64,000 bases of DNA from Serratia symbiotica (lineage in GTDB: Bacteria > Pseudomonadota > Gammaproteobacteria > Enterobacterales > Enterobacteriaceae): positions 1,116,001-1,180,000 of the forward strand of contig NZ_CP050855.1 in NCBI RefSeq assembly GCF_000821185.2, written 5' to 3'. The notes under the pieces were generated by a model. The model was not told the DNA's origin, did not search any database, and saw only the letters and a program-made list of their open reading frames with translations. Made by a program: the position numbers and the translations under genes. Shown here piece by piece: positions 38,657 to 51,273 of the stretch. Each line of letters opens with the position of its first letter. Within the stretch, counting starts at the first letter, position 1.

Positions 38657-39607
38657 TTATTTGAACAGATCGGCGCTAATGGTCAAGTTACCACCGCTCC
38701 CATTCTGCCATTGACGGGTAACGTGGTAATACTTGGCACCTTTCTTGGCCGCGCGCTTCGCCACTTCGCTGGAGACGTCGGTCATACTGTAGAAATGACC
38801 AGAAAAGGTAATCGAATCAAACGGCACCATCTGTGAGGCGGTCACGTTGTTGACTTCTTGGATCTGGGTACCGTTCGGCAGCGTTACAGTGTAGCGTTTG
38901 CCGGTGGAAGCCTGAGTTTCGAAGAGTCGTCCCACATTGCGGCTTGGTGACCCGGAAGAGGCTACACCAGGGATCTCCACATTCGCTGCTGCTGCGCCAC
39001 CGGCCGCCAATGCGGTTCTGCCAGCGTCAGAGTCGGCAGGAATCACGTCGGGGCTTTGTACACGGCGTTTTGGCGCATCAGCTTTATAGATATAAGCGGT
39101 GATGAACTGGTTGCCACCCTGATTGGCATCAATCTGACGCACGATAAAGAAGGAGGCCGCGCCTTTTTTCCTCGCTTCTTTGGCGACGGCTTCATTGACG
39201 TCTGGCTGACTGCGGTAGAAGCCGCTGACTCTAACGGTATCGTAAGGTTCCAGCAAGTAAGCCTGCTCTTTGGGCAGCTCGTTTACGCCGTTAAATATGC
39301 GGTATTTTGGTTCTTTGCTTACTTCTGGCGCACTTTTGTGGTAAAGGTCTGCGGTCACGCGCCAATTGCCACTGTTGTTGTTGCTATTGCTGCCCTGAAT
39401 ATAGAAAGAGTCTGCACCCAGTTTGTCCGCATGATGGGATACGGCAGCAACGGCCTCATTGATGGCATTGAAGCGGCCAGTAATCGTGATGCGATCAAAG
39501 GGCTGCAACCCGGCTGCTTTTTCAGGCGTTAATTCTTGCGCAGCGTGAGCAGAAAGTACGGGAAGTGATAACAAAGCTGATACGATGATCGTGGTCTTCA
39601 ACGTCAT
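38657..39607 (-). CDS. ydgH: YdgH family periplasmic protein
   Basis: 316 residues (E. coli 314). Signal peptide MTLKTTIIVSALLSLPVLSA with cleavage near HAA, then three repeats of the YdgH/BhsA-like domain (DRITITGRFNAINEAV, DTVRVSGFYRSQPDVN, DSITFSGHFYSMTDVS; each begins with a DxI/VxxSG strand). Its function is unknown and envelope stress is suspected. It is flanked by copies of the CCTATCCCA-type repeat. Intact. Confidence 0.93.
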   Translation of the reverse strand: MTLKTTIIVSALLSLPVLSAHAAQELTPEKAAGLQPFDRITITGRFNAINEAVAAVSHHADKLGADSFYIQGSNSNNNSGNWRVTADLYHKSAPEVSKEPKYRIFNGVNELPKEQAYLLEPYDTVRVSGFYRSQPDVNEAVAKEARKKGAASFFIVRQIDANQGGNQFITAYIYKADAPKRRVQSPDVIPADSDAGRTALAAGGAAAANVEIPGVASSGSPSRNVGRLFETQASTGKRYTVTLPNGTQIQEVNNVTASQMVPFDSITFSGHFYSMTDVSSEVAKRAAKKGAKYYHVTRQWQNGSGGNLTISADLFK

Positions 39608-39658
39608 AAAAAATCCTTTCGCCTATCGCATTAACGTTTATAACAGCAGTGAACTGTC

Positions 39659-39793
39659 TAAGAACCTATCCCATTAGGCTATTTTTTTGCCATTCTGGTT
39701 CTGTGCAGTGCTCACCATCCTCACTGTACGCTGCGGTTGTTCCTGCAGTGGGTGTCCAAACTGACTGCAACAATATATGCCTACTGGGATAGG
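39659..39793 (+). repeat. CCTATCCCA-type repeat, copy 2 (MITE-like)
   Basis: About 135 bases. The ends CCTATCCCATTAGG and CCTACTGGGATAGG are inverted repeats with one mismatch. It shares the interior CTCACCATCCTCAC, CTGCAACAAT and GTGTCCAAACT with copy 1 at 38493-38643. It lies about 50 bases upstream of the ydgH start, in the likely ydgH promoter region, so it may change its expression. Confidence 0.65.
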
Positions 39794-39949
39794 ATCGAAG
39801 TGTAATCTAGTTGCCAATTATTACATGTAACCTTGCAAGCTGTCTCAGCATTTTATGCTATCCCATCCCATACGATAAATCGCTAATGAAAAACTTTAGT
39901 AAGGGGTTGTACGCCGAATCGATGTGCTTATAAATAGAATTTTCTCGTA

Positions 39950-40385
39950 ATCTGAGCCGTGGAGAATCGCCGTTTCAAAAAGATGTATGCCGAAGAACGA
40001 CTTAAAGCGGAGAACATTCAGGAAGCCATGGCAAAGTTGCAGCAGAGTTGATCAGTTGGCTACGGGATAACAAGATTGTCCGACCAAGGTAGGACACTAT
40101 CAGTCCAACGCTGTCTGTCGAACGACAACGCCTGGCTGATATCCTGTCTAAGCCGCTAGACCCCGAGAAAAAGCGTTATTGCCAAAACTCGACTTATCTC
40201 AGCAAAATCTCTTTTATTTTGCGAGTTTTGCAAACTTTTACACCGTACATGACTTGCGTAAACTTAAAACTGAGCAAACCTACCTGTATCTGCTTTGCTT
40301 TCTATTAAATGGCCATTACACATTCATCAGTGATGGAAAAGAAATCGATCTGGATGCCATGATTGAGGGGCTTAAGTTAAGGTGA
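39950..40385 (+). pseudogene. Nested fragments of IS3-family and Tn3-family transposases
   Basis: ENRRFKKMYAEERLKAENIQ (about 39963) matches the end of an IS3-family OrfA. A few bases later LISWLRDNKIVRPR, a stop, and ERQRLADILSKPLDPEKK resemble the N-terminal part of a Tn3-family transposase, and the 40179-40385 frame continues LFYFASFANFYTVHDLRKLK and TYLYLLCFLLNGHYTF, also Tn3 TnpA-like. Stops and truncations on both sides make these remnants. They lie between ydgH and the group II intron piece. Confidence 0.6.
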
Positions 40386-40410
40386 CAAAATTTCCGCGGT
40401 TCCGGCGTAG

Positions 40411-42588
<2,178 letters not shown>

Positions 42589-42598
42589 GGGGTAGCAA

Positions 42599-43987
42599 AT
42601 GTCTGGAGGATTAGTCACAGCTGCATACATTGTTGCCGCTATTCTGTTTATTTTCAGCCTGGCGGGGCTGTCACGCCACGAAACCTCGCAGCAAGGCAAC
42701 CTGTTCGGCATCGTTGGCATGGCGATTGCGCTGATCGCCACCATTCTGGGACCGGATTCCGGCAACATCGGTTGGATCATTATCGCCATGATCATTGGCG
42801 GCGCGATAGGCATTTATCTGGCGAGGAAGGTCGAAATGACCGAGATGCCGGAGTTGGTAGCGGTACTGCACAGTTTCGTCGGGTTGGCGGCGGTACTGGT
42901 CGGTTTCAACAGCTATCTTGATCAGGGTATACCGATGGAGCCAGTGATGGAGAATATCCATCTGACGGAGGTGTTCCTCGGCATCTTTATCGGCGCGGTG
43001 ACTTTCACCGGTTCGATCGTCGCCTTTAGCAAACTGCGCGGCATCATCTCGTCCAAGCCGCTGATGCTGCCAAACCGACACAAGCTGAATTTAGCGGCGC
43101 TTGCGCTGTCCTTCCTATTACTGTTGATGTTCGTTTGCACCGGAAGCCTAGGTTGGCAGGTGGTAGCATTGTTGCTGATGACGGTGATTGCGCTGGCATT
43201 CGGCTGGCATTTGGTGGCGTCTATCGGCGGTGCCGACATGCCAGTGGTGGTGTCGATGCTCAACTCTTACTCAGGTTGGGCGGCGGCGGCGGCAGGCTTT
43301 ATGCTGAGCAATGACCTACTGATCGTTACTGGTGCGTTGGTGGGTTCTTCAGGTGCCATTCTATCTTACATTATGTGCAAGGCGATGAACCGTTCGTTTA
43401 TCAGCGTGATCGCTGGCGGCTTTGGCACTGATGGTTCTTCCACTGGTGAAGCTGAAGAAATGGGCGACTACCGTGGAACCACCGCAGAAGAGGTGGCCGA
43501 GCAGTTGCAGAACTCTACTTCGGTGATTATCACCCCAGGTTATGGCATGGCGGTGGCGCAGGCACAATACCCGGTGGCGGAAATTACTGAGAAGCTGCGT
43601 GCACGCGGTATCAACGTGCGGTTTGGTATTCACCCGGTCGCTGGCCGCTTACCGGGCCACATGAATGTGCTGCTGGCGGAAGCCAAAGTGCCGTATGACG
43701 TTGTACTTGAGATGGATGAAATCAATGAAGATTTCTCAGATACCGATACCGTACTGGTGATTGGTGCCAACGATACGGTGAACCCGGCGGCGCTTGACGA
43801 TCCACATAGCCCAATCGCGGGCATGCCAGTGTTGGAGGTGTGGAAGGCGCAGAATGTTATCGTATTCAAACGTTCGATGAATACTGGGTACGCCGGGGTA
43901 CAAAACCCGCTATTCTTTAAAGATAACACCCACATGCTGTTTGGCGATGCCAAGGAGAGCGTAGAAGCGATCCTACGGGCGTTGTAG
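42599..43987 (+). CDS. pntB: NAD(P) transhydrogenase subunit beta
   Basis: 462 residues, as in E. coli. N-terminal membrane domain with about nine helices, then the NADP-binding domain with [15 protein letters not shown] (GxGxxAxxQ type) and [10 protein letters not shown]. It pairs with PntA, whose stop lies 10 bases upstream (GGGGTAGCAA ribosome site between). A clear terminator follows at 44011. Intact. Confidence 0.97.
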   Translation: MSGGLVTAAYIVAAILFIFSLAGLSRHETSQQGNLFGIVGMAIALIATILGPDSGNIGWIIIAMIIGGAIGIYLARKVEMTEMPELVAVLHSFVGLAAVLVGFNSYLDQGIPMEPVMENIHLTEVFLGIFIGAVTFTGSIVAFSKLRGIISSKPLMLPNRHKLNLAALALSFLLLLMFVCTGSLGWQVVALLLMTVIALAFGWHLVASIGGADMPVVVSMLNSYSGWAAAAAGFMLSNDLLIVTGALVGSSGAILSYIMCKAMNRSFISVIAGGFGTDGSSTGEAEEMGDYRGTTAEEVAEQLQNSTSVIITPGYGMAVAQAQYPVAEITEKLRARGINVRFGIHPVAGRLPGHMNVLLAEAKVPYDVVLEMDEINEDFSDTDTVLVIGANDTVNPAALDDPHSPIAGMPVLEVWKAQNVIVFKRSMNTGYAGVQNPLFFKDNTHMLFGDAKESVEAILRAL

Positions 43988-44010
43988 TGTAACGCGCGAA
44001 TGAAAACCTA

Positions 44011-44046
44011 ATGCCAGTCATGTGTGAGGTGACTGGCATTTTTTTA
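44011..44046 (+). terminator. Rho-independent terminator of pntAB
   Basis: ATGCCAGTCA, a ten-base loop, then TGACTGGCAT form a perfect 10-bp stem followed by TTTTTTT. It ends the pntAB transcript and, read from the other side, may also stop uspE transcription. Confidence 0.85.
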
Positions 44047-44056
44047 GGCGTAGAGC

Positions 44057-45007
44057 TTAAAGTTTATCGTCGTTGTCCGCTTTGAACGGGTAGTTGAAGT
44101 TATCCGGTTTGATCACCAGCAAATCGCATTTAAGATGATCGATCACATGTTCTGCCGTGTTGCCGATAAGGACGGCGGAGATGCCAGTGCGCCCCAGCGT
44201 TCCTAACACTACCACGCCTGCTTGCAGTTGCTCGGCCAAATCTGGGATCACCTCTTCCGGTAACCCTTTTTCAACATGGGTAAACTTTTCCTCAATACAG
44301 AACTTCTGCCTTAATGCCCTCATGGCAATCAGGTGCTGGCCGCGTATAGCATCGTTATAGACGCTGGGGGAAAAATCAGTCAGTTCGAGTGCATTATTGA
44401 TTGAGGTGACGGGACAGGCTCCCACTAGATGAATGTCGGCTTGATCGACATTTTCCGCCAACTCAATAGTTTCCTGCACCAGTTTGATATTGAGCGGATC
44501 GTGGTATGGATCCTCACTGGACAGATTGACTGCCACCAAAGCTTTGCCGCCTTCTGGCCAGGGCTGATCTTTGACCATCCATACTGGGCAAGGACACTTG
44601 CGCAGTAGATGCCAGTCAGTGGGGGTAAAAATGACCGATTCAAATCGGTCGTGCTGATGCGCCATTTTCAGCAGTAGATCGTGTGAGCCGGAAAGCACTT
44701 CTTGAATGATTGCCTCGAAGGGACAGTTATGCCAGACCACTTTAATTTCAATAGGCACGCCTTCGTCGAGATAAAAACGGCATTGCTGGTTGATCCACGC
44801 AGTGTGCTGGCTGATCACGCCCTGCTGCATCGCCGCCCGTTCCTCCGGTGAGAGCAGAGTCGTCATCTCGTAGGAGAAATCATAGATAGTAAGGAAAGCC
44901 TTAATGCGTCCGCCATTGCGCCTAACCAGATACACCGCCCGCCGTAGTGCGGGTTGATCATCTCTATCGGGATCAATAGCCACCAGAAGATTCTGATACT
45001 TCGCCAT
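44057..45007 (-). CDS. uspE: Universal stress protein E
   Basis: 316 residues made of two tandem UspA-type domains ([18 protein letters not shown] near the start; [20 protein letters not shown] near 165). It ends [20 protein letters not shown] and [15 protein letters not shown]. UspE is a soluble stress protein linked to DNA damage resistance and motility control in E. coli. An AGGAGACCC ribosome site precedes the ATG. It is next to fnr as in other enterics. Intact. Confidence 0.95.
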   Translation of the reverse strand: MAKYQNLLVAIDPDRDDQPALRRAVYLVRRNGGRIKAFLTIYDFSYEMTTLLSPEERAAMQQGVISQHTAWINQQCRFYLDEGVPIEIKVVWHNCPFEAIIQEVLSGSHDLLLKMAHQHDRFESVIFTPTDWHLLRKCPCPVWMVKDQPWPEGGKALVAVNLSSEDPYHDPLNIKLVQETIELAENVDQADIHLVGACPVTSINNALELTDFSPSVYNDAIRGQHLIAMRALRQKFCIEEKFTHVEKGLPEEVIPDLAEQLQAGVVVLGTLGRTGISAVLIGNTAEHVIDHLKCDLLVIKPDNFNYPFKADNDDKL

Positions 45008-45138
45008 AGGGTCTCCTTAACAGCTAAATCAACGGTCTGTTTATATACAGAGTAACCGAACATTGAAAAACAGAACAACTACACAAGTGTGTCGTTCAAT
45101 AATTTCGGTGAAGTGTTTAACCTACTGATGATCAAACG

Positions 45139-45900
45139 CTAGCTAGCGATTACGTTGGTGTTGGGCACACCCGCCAACATCGATAAGGCATCAACATTTT
45201 CGATGGTGATGTATTTTCCTTTCACGCTGAGGATATCGTTTTTCTGGAAGCGGCTTAACAAGCGGCTGATGGTTTCTACTGTCAGGCCGAGGTAGTTGCC
45301 AATATCGCTGCGTGTCATAGTCAGGCGAAACTCACACGGCGAGAATCCACGATCCGCGAAGCGGCGCGAAAGGTTGTAAACGAACGCTGCCAGACGCTCT
45401 TCGGCGTTTTTCTTCGACAATAGCAAGATCATATTCTGATCGCCCTTAATCTCGCCGCTCATCAGTCGTACGATTTGCTGGCGCAAGTTAGGCATTTTGC
45501 CGGATAGCTCGTCCAACGTTTCGAATGGGATTTCGCATACCATTGAGGTTTCCAGTGCTTGAGCAAAGCTGGGGTGCTTCAAATCGCCGATAGCGTCGAA
45601 ACCGACCAGATCACCCGCCAAGTGAAAACCGGTGATTTGCTCGTCCCCTTGTTCAGTGATGGTGTAACTTTTAATGGTTCCAGAGCGAATAGCGTACAAC
45701 GATTTTAGATTGTCTCCAGCCTTGAATAACGCTTGACCTTTCTGGACTGGTTTTTTCCTTTCAATAATGTTGTCGAGTTGATCCAGCTCATGAGCATTAA
45801 GGGTAAAAGGAATGCATAGTTGGCTGATACTACAGTCCTGACAATGGATTGCACAACCACCAGATTGGATACGACGGATTATGCGTTTTTCCGGGATCAT
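45139..45900 (-). CDS. fnr: Fumarate and nitrate reduction regulator FNR
   Basis: 253 residues. The iron-sulfur ligands C20, C23, C29 and C122 are all present at E. coli positions. A cyclic-nucleotide-like fold is followed by a Crp-type helix-turn-helix ([20 protein letters not shown]). FNR senses loss of oxygen and switches genes to anaerobic growth. A retained fnr alongside a destroyed ldhA is notable. Intact. Confidence 0.97.
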   Translation of the reverse strand: MIPEKRIIRRIQSGGCAIHCQDCSISQLCIPFTLNAHELDQLDNIIERKKPVQKGQALFKAGDNLKSLYAIRSGTIKSYTITEQGDEQITGFHLAGDLVGFDAIGDLKHPSFAQALETSMVCEIPFETLDELSGKMPNLRQQIVRLMSGEIKGDQNMILLLSKKNAEERLAAFVYNLSRRFADRGFSPCEFRLTMTRSDIGNYLGLTVETISRLLSRFQKNDILSVKGKYITIENVDALSMLAGVPNTNVIAS

Positions 45901-46065
45901 AGATTACGCTCATACAAAATTGATGTGAGTCAATTTTAACATCTTTTGCCACAACTGATAAGGCGACACTAACAAGATTATCGAAATATTCGGCTATTTT
46001 TAGTCAAATATGCCACATATTGACAATTTTTGTCACCGGCTAACTAGTCTATACTGCTGGCAGGA

Positions 46066-46599
46066 TCAACGCTGATCCTGCTGCAAATAGCCTTCATGTT
46101 GCAGTAGCCATTGCTTGCGCTGTATGCCACCAGCATAGCCGGTCAACGCGCCTTGGGCACCTATCACACGGTGACAGGGGATCACGATGCTGATTGGGTT
46201 AGAACCGTTGGCCATACCGACTGCGCGCGAAGCGGTCGGGCGACCAATGCGTTTAGCCAATTCACCGTAAGTGAGGATTTCCCCGCAAGGGATTTGGCGT
46301 AGCTGCCGCCAGACGGTGCGCTGAAACTCGCTACCGGCGGTCATGATCGGTAGGTGATCTATCACTGCCAGTTCACCAGCAAAATATTGTTGCATTGCCT
46401 CCGTAAAGCCACCAGGATTGCGTTGTTTACTAAGCTGAAAATAGTTTGCCTGGCAATGGATGTTCAGCAGTTTCATCAGGCGCACTTGATGATCGGCCCA
46501 ATCAATGGCGCGCAGGAGACCTTGTTCATCGGCAATCAGTATCAACTCGCCTATCGGTGTAGCCATACGATCGAGTAAGAGAGTTTGCATTTGAATCAC
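46066..46599 (-). CDS. ogt: Methylated-DNA--protein-cysteine methyltransferase
   Basis: 177 residues with the active-site IVIPCHRVIG (Cys accepts the methyl group), preceded by the helix-turn-helix GEILTYGELAKRIGRPTASR. It repairs O6-methylguanine and O4-methylthymine. It lies next to fnr, as in E. coli. Intact. Confidence 0.94.
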   Translation of the reverse strand: MIQMQTLLLDRMATPIGELILIADEQGLLRAIDWADHQVRLMKLLNIHCQANYFQLSKQRNPGGFTEAMQQYFAGELAVIDHLPIMTAGSEFQRTVWRQLRQIPCGEILTYGELAKRIGRPTASRAVGMANGSNPISIVIPCHRVIGAQGALTGYAGGIQRKQWLLQHEGYLQQDQR

Positions 46600-46699
46600 T
46601 CCCTAGTGTGATAGGGCGATTATTGCATAAAACGCGACGGGAGAATGGCAGATTTCGTGCTTGGAAGGGGGGCGAGGGGTAAATCATTCAACCGTTATT

Positions 46700-46732
46700 C
46701 ACTAATTTATAAATAAAATTTATAAATTAGTG
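46700..46732. repeat. Perfect 15-bp inverted repeat
   Basis: CACTAATTTATAAAT, AAA, then ATTTATAAATTAGTG: two exactly complementary arms of 15 bases with a three-base loop. It lies between the 3' end of the fimbrial-like gene and ogt (both on the minus strand). As RNA it would be a strong AU-rich hairpin. It could also be a site for a DNA-binding protein or the remains of a mobile element. Confidence 0.6.
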
Positions 46733-46781
46733 ATGGGATATCTAACATCGCCCATTATAGCTAGCTATGCACTGCGTTGAG

Positions 46782-47093
46782 CTATTTATAACTGATGGTG
46801 ACACGTTCTAAATTTGATTTATTGTGAATCTTTTCGCTAGTTACGTTGGAAACCAATTCAGAAAGCACATTATTTAATGGCCTAACGATATAGCCATTTT
46901 GGTTTTCTGCGATATTACTGAAACAGTGGGAGACAAGTTGCTTATGCTGATACATAACGGTGCAGGTCGGCGTAGTAACAGAGCCGGTGAAGCGGATAAT
47001 ACCTGAGGAAACTGGGCTACCCGCAAGCGGTTTGGCTTGCAAAGTAAGTGGAAGGATCGCCAATACACCTAACGCGATGAGGTCATGATTCAT
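46782..47093 (-). CDS. Short fimbrial-subunit-like protein
   Basis: 103 residues. Signal peptide with hydrophobic core LIALGVLAILPLTLQA, then GIIRFTGSVTTPTCTVMYQH and a second Cys (SHCFSN), the beginning of a type 1 fimbrial subunit fold where two cysteines pair. Normal pilins are about 160-180 residues, so this may be a short family member or a truncated pseudogene; it ends VTISYK. No usher or chaperone genes are near. Confidence 0.55.
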   Translation of the reverse strand: MNHDLIALGVLAILPLTLQAKPLAGSPVSSGIIRFTGSVTTPTCTVMYQHKQLVSHCFSNIAENQNGYIVRPLNNVLSELVSNVTSEKIHNKSNLERVTISYK

Positions 47094-47904
47094 ATGCGGT
47101 TCCTCTTAAATGAAAATGCCGCCAATCAATAAAAAAACAGCTAATTATCAAAAAAGTAAAATAATCAAAGGAAAACAAAAAAATGGCAAAATTATAACTC
47201 TCCTTGCCTCTGTGAGTTAATGATAAAGGCAGCACTGAGGAAATACTATGATATAGATCATAGTGGAGAAAGGTTAATGAATGTTCGATGGTGACACTAC
47301 CGGATGCGGTGGGCGGAACCAGTACTTGCTATACTTGATAGTCGAGGGAGTTCATTTTTGTCATGTCACTGGCATACTAGAGTCATAAATACAGCTTAAG
47401 TTTACAGCGATTGAGTCAGTAGATGGCACATGGTGCGCCTAAGTTCTATGCCCTGCTCCTTGGTAGGTAACTTACGTGTTAGTGGAACAGGCTATTGCCG
47501 TAGCTATCCCACCCCATACACTAAGAACTTATCCCATTTAGGCTCTTAGTTGTTCACTGATAGGGATGTGTGGAGAAATGCGCCTTGCAACAGAAAATCC
47601 AAGCTGAGCATCGCAGTTTTACCCGATCGGTTTACTCTGTCTGGATCACTAGAGGCTGGTCATCGGTGTCTATCTGGCAAAATACCCGCAGTATCATTAC
47701 ATTAACCGCAAAACGGGCATAGTGTAGTTGCCAGCATTCTCTCTATATCGTGTTATTATCTGGTTAAAAATACACAAAATTATGCACTTTTCCTGTTACT
47801 GTGGAAACATTTAGCGGATGGTGGATTTGACTTTAGGAATATTCCCATAGATTATTGATATAATAAATTTTGTAAGTGACATTGAAAATTGCCAGGAGAA
47901 ACGT
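47094..47904. other. Long gap with a repeat end
   Basis: About 810 bases with no convincing gene. TAAGAACTTATCCCATTTAG at 47522 is an end of the CCTATCCCA-type repeat. The last 100 bases, AT-rich, should hold the ycgR promoter, but I see no clear motif. Much of the rest looks like decayed intergenic or coding DNA. Confidence 0.45.
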
Positions 47905-48618
47905 GTGGAGCACAGTGATAATGGGCTATTTATTAAACGGGAACGTTTTGAAGTTCTGGCGATTTTACGTGACATTTGCAAACAACGTACTCCACTACGG
48001 GTAGACAGCCAGAGGCAGCAGTTTCAGAGTCAGTTATTAAGTGTTGGGCCGGACAATATCGTTTTCATCGGCAACAAAAATGAAACGGCGACCGACAGCG
48101 AAATTACCATTGTGATTGAAAGTCATGATGCCAAGATTGAATTTTCGGTTGACCAAGTGCAGTTGACTCAACATCAGGGCATTCAAGTGTGGTCAACCCG
48201 ACTACCGCAGGAAATGGTCTACATCCAGCGCCGACGTCAGTTCCGCATCACCCCTCCGCACTGGCGCGAGTTCTTTTGTAGCGGTGAATACCCGGACGGC
48301 ACGCCGTATCAATTACGTATCCAAGATTTGTCCGCAGGTGGTGTGGGTTTGCGTTTTGATGGCCAGATGCCAGCGTTTCTCCTGCCGGGTCTATTGCTGA
48401 AAAAAGCGCATCTCGATCTCGGCAGCTACGGCAGCTTTAAGGTGAATATGGAGCTCGTAGTGGTGAATCGGGATCAAGACGTTGACGACAACGGGGGAGT
48501 GGTGCATTTCTCGCGCTTGTCATGCCGCTTTCTCAAATTAGGGTTGGCGATGGAAAGGAAAATTCAGAGCGCAGTCTTTGCTTTCGAACTAGATTTCAAC
48601 AAAAAGAAGCGTCGCTGA
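47905..48618 (+). CDS. ycgR: Flagellar brake protein YcgR
   Basis: 237 residues (E. coli 244), GTG start with AGGAG eight bases before it. The N-terminal YcgR domain is followed by a PilZ domain with RRRQFR at 109-114 and DLSAGG at 141-146, the residues that bind cyclic di-GMP. YcgR slows the flagellar motor when cyclic di-GMP is high. Both binding motifs are intact. No flagellar genes are in the window. Confidence 0.93.
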   Translation: MEHSDNGLFIKRERFEVLAILRDICKQRTPLRVDSQRQQFQSQLLSVGPDNIVFIGNKNETATDSEITIVIESHDAKIEFSVDQVQLTQHQGIQVWSTRLPQEMVYIQRRRQFRITPPHWREFFCSGEYPDGTPYQLRIQDLSAGGVGLRFDGQMPAFLLPGLLLKKAHLDLGSYGSFKVNMELVVVNRDQDVDDNGGVVHFSRLSCRFLKLGLAMERKIQSAVFAFELDFNKKKRR

Positions 48619-48684
48619 ATGATCGGTTTGCCCACCGCCCCCCTACTAAGCGCTGAATGCGATGCGTTGCGCGAGAAACAAAAA

Positions 48685-48701
48685 GGACTCATAATGAGTC
48701 C
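48685..48701. terminator. Hairpin between convergent genes
   Basis: GGACTCATAATGAGTCC is a self-complementary hairpin with AAAAA on one side and GTTATATTT on the other. It lies between the convergent ycgR and the small DUF883-type gene, so it may stop transcription from both sides. The T-run is weak in the forward direction. Confidence 0.55.
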
Positions 48702-48722
48702 GTTATATTTAATAGGACAGGG

Positions 48723-48971
48723 CTATTTGCGTCCTAAGAGGAAGCCGAACACGATGCCTACCGCTGCGGCAATGGCTACGCCAGTCAACGGATTTGACTC
48801 CACCTGTGTTTTGACGCTCTCGGTGACTCCGCGAGCAGCATAACTTGCCTGCGAGGCATATTTGCGAGCGGCACCACACACCTGGTGCTGTGGCGCGTCG
48901 GTAGCTTTGCCAAACGCTTCTTCTACCGTGCCAGCCACTTCATTGGCTTTGTCTTCCACTTTCCCAAACAT
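48723..48971 (-). CDS. Small DUF883/CsbD-like membrane-anchored protein
   Basis: 82 residues. The N-terminal half (MFGKVEDKANEVAGTVEEAF) resembles CsbD-like stress proteins. The C-terminal half ends ESNPLTGVAIAAAVGIVFGF then LLGRK, the membrane anchor of the ElaB/YqjD/YgaM (DUF883) family, whose members tether ribosomes to the membrane in stationary phase in E. coli. AGGAGAGTC precedes the start. The role here is inferred. Confidence 0.8.
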   Translation of the reverse strand: MFGKVEDKANEVAGTVEEAFGKATDAPQHQVCGAARKYASQASYAARGVTESVKTQVESNPLTGVAIAAAVGIVFGFLLGRK

Positions 48972-49686
<715 letters not shown>

Positions 49687-51168
49687 ATGTCAGTACTGCG
49701 TATTCTAGTGTTGCTTGCCGCCGCCGTTCATCTGCCTACTTATGCCAAACCGTTACTTCATGCTGCTGTGCCACAAAGCAGCATGCGCTGGCAATACTGC
49801 CAGAATAGCGAATTTCAGCACTGGTTTATGGGGCCACCACCGCTAGGCTTACGCTGTGGCTATGTTGAAGTGCCGTTGATCCATCAAGTTAATGCCAGCC
49901 ATATGCTGCCAGGCAATAATGGGACAGTACGTTTGGCTTTAACCTTGTTGCCGGCCACAGGGGTGAAAAAGGGCAGTCTGGTGGTGATTAGCGGTGGTCC
50001 AGGGCAACCCGGCATTAATCCGCAACTGGTGGGTGATGCCAGGCTGAGAAAATCCTACGATATCATTGGCTACGATCCTCGCGGCGTGGGGCAATCAACG
50101 CCGAAGATCACCTGCCAGTTGGCAGAAAACAACGAGACACTGTCAAACAATAGTAATGATATTCCTGCGGCGGAGCTACAGGTACGCAAGATGATCAACG
50201 CGTGCATCAAGGGTACTGGCGCAGAAATATTGCAGCATATGGGTACTGATGAGGCGGTCAACGATCTGAACCTGATTCGCCACGCGCTGGGTGAACCGGC
50301 GCTTACCGCAGTGGCATATTCCTACGGCACTAAAGTGGCAGTGCTGTATGCCGAACGCTATCCGAAGAAAACCCGCGCGCTGGTACTAGATGGTGTCATG
50401 GATCTTGCCGCAGATAATTTTACCCAGCGTATCAACCAGGAACGCGGCTATCAGCAAAGTTTCCTGCGTTTCGCCGCTTACTGTGGCAAAACGGGCAGTT
50501 GCCCGTTACCTGCCGATGCCAATCAGGCGATACAAGTTTACCACGCATTACTGCGCAAACTGCACGATCATCCTTTCATCACCCAGGCAGGTTATGAGAT
50601 TTCTGCCGATGATGTGGTGACCCTGACCCGAACGCTGCTGACGTGGCCAGATCGCTGGCATGAATTGGCCGTGGTGCTACAACAAATAAATACCGGGATC
50701 GCCAGCCAGCAGTTATCCGATCTAGTCGACGAAAGTTATTCGCCGGATGCTGAAGATGCGCTGAATGTCATCACTTGTGCGGATGTTGCTAACCCAGGCA
50801 GCGAGCCGCAACTGCGTAGACAGCGTCAGGAAATCAACACCACGGCAATGTATGCTCACTATTTACCGCTGCATGAATACCCACTCGAAATATGCGATTT
50901 ATGGCCGTACCCTGGCAAATTGCGCCCGCATGTGCCGGTAGTTTCACCAACACTACCGCCGCTGTTGTTTGTTGGCCAACGTTACGACCCCGCTACGCCA
51001 TATCGTAATGCGCAGATGATGGCCAACTGGTTCAAAAGTCCGCTGATCACCCGCGAGCGGGACGGACATACGCTAGTCCTGAAGGGGGCCGACCATTGTG
51101 TGGATGAGAGCGTAGTAGATTATCTGCTGGCACCGAAAAAGCCCCGGCATGATAAGGTCTGCCGCTAG
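49687..51168 (+). CDS. Secreted alpha/beta hydrolase, tripeptidyl-aminopeptidase type
   Basis: 493 residues. Signal peptide MSVLRILVLLAAAVHLPTYA, then an alpha/beta hydrolase fold: SGGPGQPG oxyanion region, DPRGVGQST, nucleophile Ser in AVAYSYGTKVA, Asp in FVGQRYDPATPY and His in KGADHCVDE. The C-terminal part is the TAP-like domain. Members (SlpD/E, tricorn-type aminopeptidases) release short peptides from protein N-termini. It is probably periplasmic or secreted; the substrate is unknown. Intact. Confidence 0.85.
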   Translation: MSVLRILVLLAAAVHLPTYAKPLLHAAVPQSSMRWQYCQNSEFQHWFMGPPPLGLRCGYVEVPLIHQVNASHMLPGNNGTVRLALTLLPATGVKKGSLVVISGGPGQPGINPQLVGDARLRKSYDIIGYDPRGVGQSTPKITCQLAENNETLSNNSNDIPAAELQVRKMINACIKGTGAEILQHMGTDEAVNDLNLIRHALGEPALTAVAYSYGTKVAVLYAERYPKKTRALVLDGVMDLAADNFTQRINQERGYQQSFLRFAAYCGKTGSCPLPADANQAIQVYHALLRKLHDHPFITQAGYEISADDVVTLTRTLLTWPDRWHELAVVLQQINTGIASQQLSDLVDESYSPDAEDALNVITCADVANPGSEPQLRRQRQEINTTAMYAHYLPLHEYPLEICDLWPYPGKLRPHVPVVSPTLPPLLFVGQRYDPATPYRNAQMMANWFKSPLITRERDGHTLVLKGADHCVDESVVDYLLAPKKPRHDKVCR

Positions 51169-51273
51169 CAGGACGCAATGAATAAACGTTCGCAAGGATA
51201 TCAAGGGGGAAACGCGCAGGTGACGGATAATTGAATGGCAATGATTGGGTTGTAAACGGAAACCCGCCAAACA

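Noticed and set aside
46021..46035. TGACAATTTTTGTCA as an FNR site for fnr autoregulation
   Set aside because: The palindrome is real, but the half-sites (TTGAC/GTCA) do not fit TTGAT-N4-ATCAA and the spacing is off by one; not strong enough to list as a site.
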